44,864 bases of DNA from Clostridiales bacterium (lineage in GTDB: Bacteria; Bacillota; Clostridia; Oscillospirales; QAMX01), in contig JAAZKA010000048.1 of the NCBI GenBank assembly GCA_012800055.1, positions 1 through 44,864 on the forward strand, read 5' to 3'. Below, one piece after another: positions 1-11,013 of the stretch. The number at the start of each line of letters is the position of its first letter. Position 1 is the stretch's first letter. The notes beneath the pieces are model-generated. The model saw only the letters and a program-made list of their open reading frames with translations, did no database searches and was not told the origin of the DNA. The position numbers and the translations under genes are program-made.

Positions 1-2567
<2,567 letters not shown>

Positions 2568-2581
2568 CGGAGGATCCTCCT

Positions 2582-3019
2582 TTATTCTTTGTAATCAATA
2601 GTATAACACAATTTTTTAGAAATACCAGTAAACTTTTTGCCGTAACGCATCTCTTTCCCGGCACGTCCGGCAAAATCACGAAAACCGTTTTGCATGAACG
2701 GCAGGGATAAATGCGCATAAATAACCGCTGAATTGAGTGTAGCGGCACAGTTTTCAGCGTTTTTGCAAGCTTTTGCAGGCGTTCTTGCAAATTTATTATT
2801 ACATACCATATAATATTGTTGGGCGGTATGGGATACCGACGAAAAAATCTCCGTTTTCACAAGATTCCACCCGAGGTTTTCAATGGGTTCATATCCTCGA
2901 GCCGGACACCTGACGCGCAGGGTCATATAGCTGCCGATGCAGACATCGGAGCGCTTGAGCAGACCTGTGAGCAGCAGCAGACCGACCGCGCATGCCGCAG
3001 CCGCGAGGATGAGCGGCAC
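2582..3019 (-). CDS. Hypothetical small membrane protein (GTG start assumed)
   Basis: Frame reads VPLILAAAACAVGLLLLTGLLKRSDVCIGSYMTLRVRCPARGYEPIENLGWNLVKTEIFSS...; one N-terminal TM helix. Start uncertain; the tracked ORF reads through the tRNA and its terminator. Confidence 0.3.
   Translation of the reverse strand: MPLILAAAACAVGLLLLTGLLKRSDVCIGSYMTLRVRCPARGYEPIENLGWNLVKTEIFSSVSHTAQQYYMVCNNKFARTPAKACKNAENCAATLNSAVIYAHLSLPFMQNGFRDFAGRAGKEMRYGKKFTGISKKLCYTIDYKE
2600..2605 (-). promoter_or_regulatory. Candidate ppdK extended -10 element (TGTTATACT)
   Basis: Reverse strand reads ...GTGTTATACTATTG about 33 nt upstream of the TTG start; no good -35. Confidence 0.35.
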
Positions 3020-3058
3020 ATCTTTCCGGATTTCGTCACGTTCCCTTCCGGAATCGTG

Positions 3059-3096
3059 AAAAAAGTCCCGCGAAACCTTAGGCTTTACGGGACTTT
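3059..3096 (-). terminator. Rho-independent terminator downstream of tRNA-Cys
   Basis: Reverse strand AAAGTCCCG-TAAAGCCTAAGGTTTCG-CGGGACTTT followed by a T-run. Confidence 0.85.
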
Positions 3097-3104
3097 CGCT
3101 GTGT

Positions 3105-3179
<75 letters not shown>

Positions 3180-3198
3180 ATACCGTCGACGTTTTTTT

Positions 3199-3227
3199 AT
3201 TATACACGATACTTTCTGATTTGTCAA
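3199..3227 (-). promoter_or_regulatory. Consensus sigma-A promoter of tRNA-Cys
   Basis: Reverse strand TTGACA-17 nt-TATAAT, exact consensus. Confidence 0.85.
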
Positions 3228-3276
3228 GGGAAAAATTCTCTTTTTTCGTCAAAGCCGGGCGGACGCAGGAAGGGGC

Positions 3277-3305
3277 TTGCGAAAACGCCGCAGTTCTGAT
3301 ATAAT
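3277..3305 (+). promoter_or_regulatory. Promoter of the CorA-like ORF
   Basis: TTGCGA-17 nt-TATAAT. Confidence 0.7.
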
Positions 3306-3339
3306 AGGCTTGCAATGAAACCATTCGGGGAGGGCTTCT

Positions 3340-3696
3340 ATGAAGCAGGTGCTTTACACGCGCGACATCGCCGCAGTCTTGTCGCATATGGATCACGCGG
3401 TGCTCTCCTACCTCAATTCCGGACAGATCGAGACGTTCGAGAGCTTCCGTACCTTTGACATTCTTGCGTTCGACTGGTACGATATTTACGACCTGTCCGC
3501 TGAGCCGTCGCAGATGATGATTTACATCGACCGCGACGACGTCTTCTTCCTGTGCGAAAACGATCTGTCCTTAATAATGAACTTTATCAACATGCCGGAG
3601 CTGACCTGGCAGGGCGGTTACCCGACGATCATCGGTGTCTGCGTCGCGGTCGTCGCAGGACTGCTCATCATGTTCAAACGTAAGAAATGGATTTGA
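3340..3696 (+). CDS. Internally deleted CorA-like magnesium transporter remnant / mini-protein
   Basis: 118 aa. C-terminus LIMNFINMPELTWQGGYPTIIGVCVAVVAGLLIMFKRKKWI matches the CorA (G)MN-loop/last TM/FKRKKW tail. N-terminus ...SQMMIYIDRDDVFFLCEN resembles the start of the CorA soluble domain. The central helices and TM1 are absent. Confidence 0.6.
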   Translation: MKQVLYTRDIAAVLSHMDHAVLSYLNSGQIETFESFRTFDILAFDWYDIYDLSAEPSQMMIYIDRDDVFFLCENDLSLIMNFINMPELTWQGGYPTIIGVCVAVVAGLLIMFKRKKWI

Positions 3697-3756
3697 ACCC
3701 GAAAACCCGCAGGGCGGGATGACTGCATCCCGCTGCAACGATAAAAGGAGACCGTC

Positions 3757-4428
3757 ATGAAAGAGACCATCTACACCATCCCCATAAACGAGGTATTCGA
3801 GCAGAAATGCGGCTGTCCGATGTGTACACTGGCGAAACGTACCGAGACCAAGACGCTTGAATACATCATGGGCGCCGCGATGATGGAGTCGGACGTACGC
3901 GAGAGCACCAACCGCGAGGGCTTCTGCGCGCGCCACTACGCCAACATGATCGCGATGAACAACCGGCTGTCACTGGCGCTGACCATCGAAAGCCGATTGA
4001 AGACCGTCGCCGACCTCACCGACGCGTTCGCGAAATCTCCCAATTCGCGCAGCGCCGCGAACATCGCGAAGACCGGGCGGTCGTGCTTCGTCTGCGGGAA
4101 GGTCACGTCGGAGCAGGAGCGCTACTACGAGAACCTGCTGGGGATGTGGCGCGATGAGGAACACTTCCGCGAACTGTTCAGGCGTCAGGAATATTTTTGC
4201 CTGCCGCACTTCGGGGAACTGCTGGAGCGCGCGAACCGTGCGCTGCCCCGGAAGTATGCCGCCGTCTTCGCCCGTGACCTTGCCGGCATTGAGCAGGCCT
4301 GGCTCGAACGGATGCGCGGCGAGGTCAGCGGGTTTACCAGGAGCTTTGACTACCGCTATAACGGGGAACCGTTCGAAAAAGAGGCCGTCGAGCGCGCAGC
4401 GGCGTTCCTGTCGGGGCTGAACGCGTGA
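3757..4428 (+). CDS. DUF6062-like cysteine-rich protein
   Basis: MKETIYTIPINEVFEQKCGCPMCTLAKRTETKTLEYIMGAAMMESDVRESTNREGFCARHYANM...CFVCGK...YFCLPHF; RBS AAAGGAG. Confidence 0.7.
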   Translation: MKETIYTIPINEVFEQKCGCPMCTLAKRTETKTLEYIMGAAMMESDVRESTNREGFCARHYANMIAMNNRLSLALTIESRLKTVADLTDAFAKSPNSRSAANIAKTGRSCFVCGKVTSEQERYYENLLGMWRDEEHFRELFRRQEYFCLPHFGELLERANRALPRKYAAVFARDLAGIEQAWLERMRGEVSGFTRSFDYRYNGEPFEKEAVERAAAFLSGLNA

Positions 4429-4455
4429 GCATACGAACGAAACGGAGGAGCCCGG

Positions 4456-5148
4456 ATGCTTGACCCACATAAATATACCGCGCTGCTGCTCGATGCCGAC
4501 GAGACGCTTTTTGACTTCCTTACAGCGGAGAGGCAGGCGTTCACGCAGCTCGTCGAGAGCTTTGGCTACCCATGCTCCGACGGGATGTACGCACGCTACC
4601 ATGAGGTCAACCGCGCATGTTGGAAGCGTCTGGAGCGTGGGGAGATAACGAAAGTATCGGTGCAGTTCGACCGCTTCACCGAGACCTTCCGTGAGTTCGG
4701 GTATGCCGTCGACCCCGTCGAGGCAAGCCGCCGTTATCGGGAGATGCTTGCGGACTGCTCGATCCTGTTGCCCGGCGCACTCGACACGGTGCGCGCACTT
4801 TCAGGATGCTTCCGGCTCGTCATCGTTACCAACGGCGTGCTGACGACCCAGACCAAGCGCTTTCACGCATCCGCGATCAGACCATACATCGCGGCGATGC
4901 ATGTCTCCGACGAGGTAGGTTACCCGAAGCCCGACCGCCGCTTCTTCGACACAGTGCTCACACGAGAGGGTCTGTGCGCGGACGAATGCCTGGTCGTAGG
5001 CGACTCGCTGACGAGCGACATCCTCGGCGCATACAACGCCGGAATCGACGCCGTGTGGGTTGACGCGTCGCGCAGCGGAACTCCCACAACTGCGCTTGCG
5101 TCCATCGCATCGATCACCGAACTGCCGGGACTTCTGGGGCTTTTATAA
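4456..5148 (+). CDS. HAD-family hydrolase, YjjG/YfnB-type nucleotidase
   Basis: LLLDADETLFDF (motif I), VTNGVLTTQTKRF (II), GYPKPDRRFF (III), VVGDSLTSDILGAYNAG (IV). Confidence 0.85.
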   Translation: MLDPHKYTALLLDADETLFDFLTAERQAFTQLVESFGYPCSDGMYARYHEVNRACWKRLERGEITKVSVQFDRFTETFREFGYAVDPVEASRRYREMLADCSILLPGALDTVRALSGCFRLVIVTNGVLTTQTKRFHASAIRPYIAAMHVSDEVGYPKPDRRFFDTVLTREGLCADECLVVGDSLTSDILGAYNAGIDAVWVDASRSGTPTTALASIASITELPGLLGLL

Positions 5149-5871
5149 TTGTGTGCGCCGCCACGCAAGCCCCATCTCGATATCATTGAGCAGCACGCCG
5201 TCCGCGCGCAGGTTCGCGATCGCGTCAAGGTCCTGCGCATTGCCGTCCATCGTCGACAGCGCGCCGTCTCCCTTGCGCCACATCATGATCCAGACCTCGC
5301 CGCCGCAGACCTCGCGCACTGTGTCCGGCGTTATTTCACCGTCGCCTGCGGGGAAAGGCAGCCATTGCTGCCACAGCCGGATGATGCCCGCGCCGCCCGC
5401 CGAGAACTCACGGTACGGTTCCCTGCTCGGCATGAACGCAAGGATGCGCTCCCTGGGCAGTTCCCGGCGCATCTCCGCGAGCGATTCCAATGACTGCACG
5501 CCCGCGATGATCGGGAAGCGTGAGCCGCCCACCTTCTTCGCGAACGCCTCACCCAACGGATGCTTGATGTGCAGCAGCACCGGCGCGGTGCCCGTATAGT
5601 CCGCGAGCAGTCCGTCGAACGTCAGCAGGTCGCGCCCTTTGGCTTTGAGCGCCGCGCGCATCTCGTCCTCCGTGACGCTGTCGACGGCGGCATCCACTCC
5701 GGCAAGTCTCTGCAGCGTGTTGTCGTGGAAGATCACGAGGTGACCGTCGCGCGTCGGCTGCACGTCGCACTCCACCGCATCCGCACCGAGCGATGACGCG
5801 TAATGAAGACTCTCGAGCGTGTTCTCCGGGCGTACCTTAGATGCGCCTCTGTGGGCAATCAGTTTCAGCAT
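5143..5871 (-). CDS. Glycerophosphodiester phosphodiesterase family protein
   Basis: MLKLIAHRGASKVRPENTLESLHYASSLGADAVECDVQPTRDGHLVIFHDNTLQRLAG: GDPD HRG/ExD/HD signature. Confidence 0.9.
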   Translation of the reverse strand: MLKLIAHRGASKVRPENTLESLHYASSLGADAVECDVQPTRDGHLVIFHDNTLQRLAGVDAAVDSVTEDEMRAALKAKGRDLLTFDGLLADYTGTAPVLLHIKHPLGEAFAKKVGGSRFPIIAGVQSLESLAEMRRELPRERILAFMPSREPYREFSAGGAGIIRLWQQWLPFPAGDGEITPDTVREVCGGEVWIMMWRKGDGALSTMDGNAQDLDAIANLRADGVLLNDIEMGLAWRRTQL

Positions 5872-5936
5872 ATCGGTTTATACCGCCTTTTCTGTATTTT
5901 ATCCGTTTTTTCGGAATGATGAAGGAGGAAACGGCC

Positions 5937-7259
5937 ATGTCCGCAGCGGCATTGGTATTGGGCGGCGGAGGATCGCGCGGGGCGTATGAAATCGGCGTCT
6001 GGCGTGCGCTGCGGGAGCGCGGGGAACACTTCGATATTGTCACCGGCACGAGCGTCGGGGCAATCAACGGCGCGATGATCGCACAGGGTGACTTCGACCT
6101 TGCGGAAAAGATATGGAGCGAGATCACCACCGACATGGTGCTGTCGATGGAGGACGTGCCGGGGGATAAGACGCCGCGCGACCGGCTTATCCGGCTCGGT
6201 ATCTTAGCGCGGGAGATTGCGGTGAAAGGCGGAGCAGATTCGGAGCCGTTGCGGCGGCTGCTGGAGTCCGTGCTCGATGAGGATCGCGTGCGGGCGTCGG
6301 AAATGCGTTTCGGCCTGGTGACCGTGCGTCTGCCGGACTTCAAACCCTGTATGCTGCTCATCGACGAGATTCCGCAGGGGCAGCTCATCGACTACGTTCT
6401 GGCGTCGAGCGCCTTCTTTCCGGCAATGCGCAAGCAGCTGATCGGCGACACCGCCTATATCGACGGCGGATATTTCGACAACCTGCCGGTGGCTCTGGCG
6501 ATCAGGGCGGGAGCGGAGCGCGCGGTCGTGGTGGATATCCACGGCGCCGGGATGCCGCACCGCGCGAAGGAACTCGGGAAACTTGAACTGCATGTCATCT
6601 CATCGGGATGGAATCTGGGGTCGATACTGCTGTTCGACGCGGAGAATGCGCGGCGCAATATGACACTCGGATACCTCGACGCGATGAAGTCCTACGGCGT
6701 CTACGGCGGCGGGCTGTACGCGTTCGAGCCCGGCGAGGCGGAAAAGCTCGAGGGACATGTCGGGGAGATATACACACGGCTTCATGAGCTGCTGCCGGCG
6801 TCGCTGATGCGTCCGGTTTTACGCTTCCGCATGCTGCGTGCGCTGCGGGCACAGTACCGCGGGATGGGCGTACCTCCGCAGCTTAAGAAAGACCCGCGCA
6901 CGCCGGACACGCTACCGGTCGGTCTGATGCTCGCGGCCGCAGAAAATGCCGGACGCGTCTTCAATCTCCCGCCGACGAAGGTCTACACGGCGCGGGAGTT
7001 CGAGGACGCCGTGGTACGGGCATGCGGCGCGGTAAAGCCGGTGGACATGACGGTGCTGGAGAGCATCCTGACGGAGAAACTGAGCGCACCGCAGCGGATG
7101 GAACGGCTGCTTGAGGAAGCTGACCGCATCGACCGCGCGCATGTGGCGTGGTATCTGCTGAGGCTGCTGGACGCGGAGAATACGGCGCTGCTGTCGGCGG
7201 CTGTCGCGCTGCCGGGAGAAATGCTCGCCGCGCTCTACGTGAAGGGGCTGCGTACGTGA
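5937..7259 (+). CDS. Patatin-like phospholipase family protein
   Basis: MSAAALVLGGGGSRGAYEIGVWRAL (oxyanion glycine loop), GTSVGAING (GxSxG), YIDGGYFDNLPV (DGG). Start chosen at the ATG 3' of AAGGAGG, not the tracked 5841 start. Confidence 0.9.
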   Translation: MSAAALVLGGGGSRGAYEIGVWRALRERGEHFDIVTGTSVGAINGAMIAQGDFDLAEKIWSEITTDMVLSMEDVPGDKTPRDRLIRLGILAREIAVKGGADSEPLRRLLESVLDEDRVRASEMRFGLVTVRLPDFKPCMLLIDEIPQGQLIDYVLASSAFFPAMRKQLIGDTAYIDGGYFDNLPVALAIRAGAERAVVVDIHGAGMPHRAKELGKLELHVISSGWNLGSILLFDAENARRNMTLGYLDAMKSYGVYGGGLYAFEPGEAEKLEGHVGEIYTRLHELLPASLMRPVLRFRMLRALRAQYRGMGVPPQLKKDPRTPDTLPVGLMLAAAENAGRVFNLPPTKVYTAREFEDAVVRACGAVKPVDMTVLESILTEKLSAPQRMERLLEEADRIDRAHVAWYLLRLLDAENTALLSAAVALPGEMLAALYVKGLRT

Positions 7260-7294
7260 GAAGTCAGGCGTCCATAGAACAACGGACACTCCGC

Positions 7295-7324
7295 GCTCCC
7301 TTTCGCACGCGAAAGGGAGCTTTT
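7295..7324 (+). terminator. Rho-independent terminator after patatin gene
   Basis: GCTCCCTTTCGCACGCGAAAGGGAGCTTTT. Confidence 0.85.
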
Positions 7325-7403
7325 CTTATCCAAAAAGTCTTCAATCTATCTTATATGAGGAAAGATCGAGGGCGCAAAGTCCATAATTCGGGTAAAAATG
7401 ATA

Positions 7404-7432
7404 TTGACGCAGAAAATTTTGTGGTCTATACT
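7404..7432 (+). promoter_or_regulatory. ackA promoter
   Basis: TTGACG-17 nt-TATACT. Confidence 0.75.
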
Positions 7433-7467
7433 ATTACGGATGTTTCACATAAGAGTAGGAGTATCGT

Positions 7468-8673
7468 ATGAACATATTCGTATTGAACGCAGGAAGTTCG
7501 TCCCTTAAGTACCGCCTGTACCGCATGGAGGATCATATGGTTCTCGCGGAGGGCGGCTGCGAGCGCATCGGCATCGACGGGCGCATCAAGTACAAGAACC
7601 ACGCCGGTTTCTCCGTACGCGAGGACGTCTCTTTCCCGGACCATGAAACCGCCTTCCGCAAGGTGCTTGCGTATCTGACCGAGGGCGACGGCGCCGTCAT
7701 CTCCGACCTCAGCGAGATCAACGCCATCGGCCACCGCGTCGTCCACGGCGGCGTGCGGCTTGTCCACCCGACGCGTATCACGCCCGACATCATCCGGGAG
7801 GTCGAGGACAACCGCGACTTCGCGCCGCTGCACTCGATGGCCCAGGCCGGCGTTATGCGGCTGTGCCTGAAGCTGTTCCCGGCATCCACCTTTGAGGTCG
7901 TTGTCTTCGATACCGGCTTCCATCAGACCATGCCGCCCGAAGCGTATATGTTCGGCCTGCCCTATCATTATTATAAGGACTACGGCATCCGCCGCTACGG
8001 CTTCCACGGCATCTCCCACAGCTATGTCTCCGAGCGTGCGGCAAAGCTTTTGGACCGCGACATCAACGGGATCAAGATGGTCTCCTGCCACTTAGGCAAC
8101 GGCTCGTCCATCTGCGCCATCGACGGCGGCAAGTCCGTCGACTGCTCGATGGGCTTCGGCCCCGTCGACGGCATCATCATGGGCACCCGCTCCGGTCAGG
8201 TCGACCCCACCGCGCTGTTCTACATTGCGAAGAAGGAGAACCTCACCGTCGACCAGCTCTCTGACATGATTTCCAAGCACTCCGGCGTCCTGGGCCTCTC
8301 CGGCATCTCCAGCGACGATCGCGACATCGAGGACGCCATGCTCCACGGCAATAAGCAGGCCGCTCTCACCCGCCGCATCCAGTGCTACCAGATCCGCAAG
8401 TATATCGGCTCCTACGCGTTCATCATGGGACGCCTGGACGTCATCCTGTTCACCGCCGGTCTCGGTGAGAACTCCGCGTCCTTACGGGAAGCCGCGCTGC
8501 AGGGCATGGAGAACTACGGCGTGCAGCTTGACACGGAGAAGAATAAAGCCACCATCCGCGGCAAGGAAGGCGACATCTCGAAGGACGGCTCTCCTGTTCG
8601 TATCCTCGTTATCCCGACCAACGAAGAGCTGAAGATTGCGCTCGATACCGTGAAGCTGGTTGAGAACAGGTAA
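7468..8673 (+). CDS. ackA: Acetate kinase
   Basis: MNIFVLNAGSSSLKYRLYRM...GHRVVHGG...FDTGFHQTMP...HGISHSYVSERAA...HLGNGSSICAIDGGKSVDCSMGFGPVDGIIMGTRSGQVDP. Confidence 0.97.
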   Translation: MNIFVLNAGSSSLKYRLYRMEDHMVLAEGGCERIGIDGRIKYKNHAGFSVREDVSFPDHETAFRKVLAYLTEGDGAVISDLSEINAIGHRVVHGGVRLVHPTRITPDIIREVEDNRDFAPLHSMAQAGVMRLCLKLFPASTFEVVVFDTGFHQTMPPEAYMFGLPYHYYKDYGIRRYGFHGISHSYVSERAAKLLDRDINGIKMVSCHLGNGSSICAIDGGKSVDCSMGFGPVDGIIMGTRSGQVDPTALFYIAKKENLTVDQLSDMISKHSGVLGLSGISSDDRDIEDAMLHGNKQAALTRRIQCYQIRKYIGSYAFIMGRLDVILFTAGLGENSASLREAALQGMENYGVQLDTEKNKATIRGKEGDISKDGSPVRILVIPTNEELKIALDTVKLVENR

Positions 8674-8688
8674 CGTTCTTTGTGTATA

Positions 8689-8720
8689 AGCGCCCGGATA
8701 ATCACCTATCCGGGCGCTTT
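8689..8720. terminator. Bidirectional terminator between convergent ackA and GH2 genes
   Basis: AGCGCCCGGATA-ATCACC-TATCCGGGCGCTTT; perfect stem. Confidence 0.85.
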
Positions 8721-8730
8721 CCTGTATCTG

Positions 8731-11013
8731 TTACAGTCGGATTGCCGCCGGAGTCAGACCGTCCGCGTGCGCGTAGACCGTGAGCGTACCGGAGCCGTCC
8801 GGCTGTACCGCGGCGGCGACGCGTCCGGCGTACATCCGGCGGTCGGGACAAGTGACCGGCGTGTGATCCGCGACGTCCGAGCCGGTGCCGACAATGCGCC
8901 CGCCGTCCGCGATTACGCGTACAAAGACCTCCGCGTCGGGCACCTCACGTCCCATTGTGTCCACGCAGACGCATGTCAGCCGCAGCACATCCCCCGGCAT
9001 GGGGTTGTCCGTATCGTCGGGAATCCATTTGAGCGCCGCGGGCTTCCCGGTCGTCTCACGGACGTCTGCGGCGGTGCATTCGTCGCCGATATACCCTTCC
9101 GCGCGCAGACTTCCCGGACGGTAAGTCACCCGGAACTCCGCATGACCCGGATACGCGATCTGCGCCCGTCCGATCTGTGCGCCGTCCTGAAGAAGTCTGA
9201 CTTCCGGGCAGTTGGTGTAGACCCGCACGGTCACAGTCTCGCCTTCACGTCCGGCGAGGTTCCAGTGGCCGACGATGTGCACCATCGGCGTATCGCTCCA
9301 ATGAGAGAGGTTCTGATAAAATGCATCCTTTTTCTGGAGGAACAGGTCGAGTGCGCCGGACTGCGAGCACAGCCGCGGCCAGTCGGTTTCGCCGCGATGT
9401 TCAATACCTGCCCACTGGAAGCCGCCCGCGCACCATGGACGCTCCGCGATCCACCGCCAGGTATCCTCGCGCGGGTCGCCGAAGGTGTTGGTTTTATGGT
9501 CGTACGCGGCGAAATATCCGCGCGCCGGACAGTCGTCGTGCAGCCAGCCGCGCGTCGTGCCCATTGCCGCGCATTCGGTCACGACGAAGCCCTTCGTGGG
9601 ATACTTTGCGTGCAGTGCATCCCAGCTGTCCGGGCGGTAGTTGACGCCGATGACGTCGCAGACGTCCATGACCGGCGCATGGGCGGGATTGACACTGACC
9701 GCCGTCGTAATCGGACGCGTCGGGTCAAGTTTGCGTACCAGTGCCGCCATCGTGCGGAAGATGCGCACGCCGCGGTCATCGTCATGCAGCGGCTCCTCGT
9801 TCCCAAGCGACCACAGCACCACGCTCGGACGGCTGCGGTCACGCCGGATGAGCATCTCAAGCTGCATCAACCCCTCAGGGGAACTGGAAAACCATCTGGT
9901 CTCGTTGAGACACAGCATCCCTTGCTCATCAAGCGCGTCCATCGTGTACGCGGCCGTCGGGTAGTGTGCCGCGCGGTAGGCATTCGCGCCCATCTCCATC
10001 AACAAACGCGTACGGTGGGCATGGACACGCTTCGGCATCGCACGGCCGGTCAGTCCATCGTCCTGATGGCAGCAGACACCTTTCAGTTTGACCGGATGCC
10101 CGTTGAGGAAGAAGCCCGCATTCGGGTCGAAGCGGAACGTACGAAAGCCGGTACGCGTCCGGACCGTATCGGTGTACTCTTTCGCCGTGACGGTTGTACG
10201 CACGGTGTAGAGATTCCCCGCACCGATGTCCCACAGAACGGGATCCTCCACAGGCACCGTGAGCGTCAGCACACATTTGTCCCGGAAGCCGACCGCAGTG
10301 TCGCCTGTCAGCGCTGCAATCTCCCGTCCGGACGGGTCGATGAGCGTGTGAATGACATGTGCGCGTACATCGGCGTCGGTGTCGTTGCGGATGGTCGTCT
10401 CGACGGAAAGGATCCAGGTACCGTCGTCCATGCGTATGGGATTTGCCCATACGCCCCACAGGTCGACTGCCACCGGGTCGGTCACGGTCAGCCATACCGG
10501 ACGCACCAGCCCCGCGCCCTCGTACCACCAGCCCTCATGCTCCGCCGCGATTATTTTCACCGCGAGCAGATTCTCCGCGCCGTAGATCACAAAGTCGGTC
10601 AGATCGACCTCGAAGCTCGTATAACCGCAGAAGTTTCGGGCGAGCAGACAGCCGTTGAGATAGACCTCAGCATGGGTGGCGGCTGCCTCGAACAGCAGTG
10701 TCAGACGCTTTCCGCGCAGGGCTTCCTCTACCCGGAAGTGCTTGCGGTACCACGCGTCGTGGTAGTCGAAGTAGCCGAGGGTGTTGTTGTTTCGCACATC
10801 GGGTGTCTGCGCGATGATGTAGTCGTGCGGCACGGTCACGGGAATCCACCGCTGCCCGCCGTACGTCTCGTCATAGCGGACACTCGCGGGGCCATGGAGC
10901 ATTCGGACGGTCTTTGCGCCGGTGTAGAGCGGCCCCTTTGAGGTCGGTTTGTACGCGGGGATCGGCTCCTCACAGAAGCGCCAGTTTTGCCCGAAGTCGA
11001 TCATTTCGCGCAT
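8731..11013 (-). CDS. Glycoside hydrolase family 2 (beta-galactosidase-like)
   Basis: FGQNWRFCEEP...WIPVTVPHDY...AWYRKHFRVEEALRGKRLTLLFEAAATHAEVYLNGCLLA...EGWWYEGAGLVRPVWL...VVLWSLGNEEP (acid/base), VVTECAAMG (probable nucleophile). Confidence 0.9.
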   Translation of the reverse strand: MREMIDFGQNWRFCEEPIPAYKPTSKGPLYTGAKTVRMLHGPASVRYDETYGGQRWIPVTVPHDYIIAQTPDVRNNNTLGYFDYHDAWYRKHFRVEEALRGKRLTLLFEAAATHAEVYLNGCLLARNFCGYTSFEVDLTDFVIYGAENLLAVKIIAAEHEGWWYEGAGLVRPVWLTVTDPVAVDLWGVWANPIRMDDGTWILSVETTIRNDTDADVRAHVIHTLIDPSGREIAALTGDTAVGFRDKCVLTLTVPVEDPVLWDIGAGNLYTVRTTVTAKEYTDTVRTRTGFRTFRFDPNAGFFLNGHPVKLKGVCCHQDDGLTGRAMPKRVHAHRTRLLMEMGANAYRAAHYPTAAYTMDALDEQGMLCLNETRWFSSSPEGLMQLEMLIRRDRSRPSVVLWSLGNEEPLHDDDRGVRIFRTMAALVRKLDPTRPITTAVSVNPAHAPVMDVCDVIGVNYRPDSWDALHAKYPTKGFVVTECAAMGTTRGWLHDDCPARGYFAAYDHKTNTFGDPREDTWRWIAERPWCAGGFQWAGIEHRGETDWPRLCSQSGALDLFLQKKDAFYQNLSHWSDTPMVHIVGHWNLAGREGETVTVRVYTNCPEVRLLQDGAQIGRAQIAYPGHAEFRVTYRPGSLRAEGYIGDECTAADVRETTGKPAALKWIPDDTDNPMPGDVLRLTCVCVDTMGREVPDAEVFVRVIADGGRIVGTGSDVADHTPVTCPDRRMYAGRVAAAVQPDGSGTLTVYAHADGLTPAAIRL

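Noticed and set aside
5143-5148. 6-nt convergent overlap of HAD and GDPD genes as a regulatory overlap
   Set aside because: Such short tail overlaps are common and nothing else in the sequence supports a special role.
8680-10941. 753-aa plus-strand ORF
   Set aside because: Antisense to the GH2 gene; low-complexity Arg/His/Val-rich translation with no recognisable motif.
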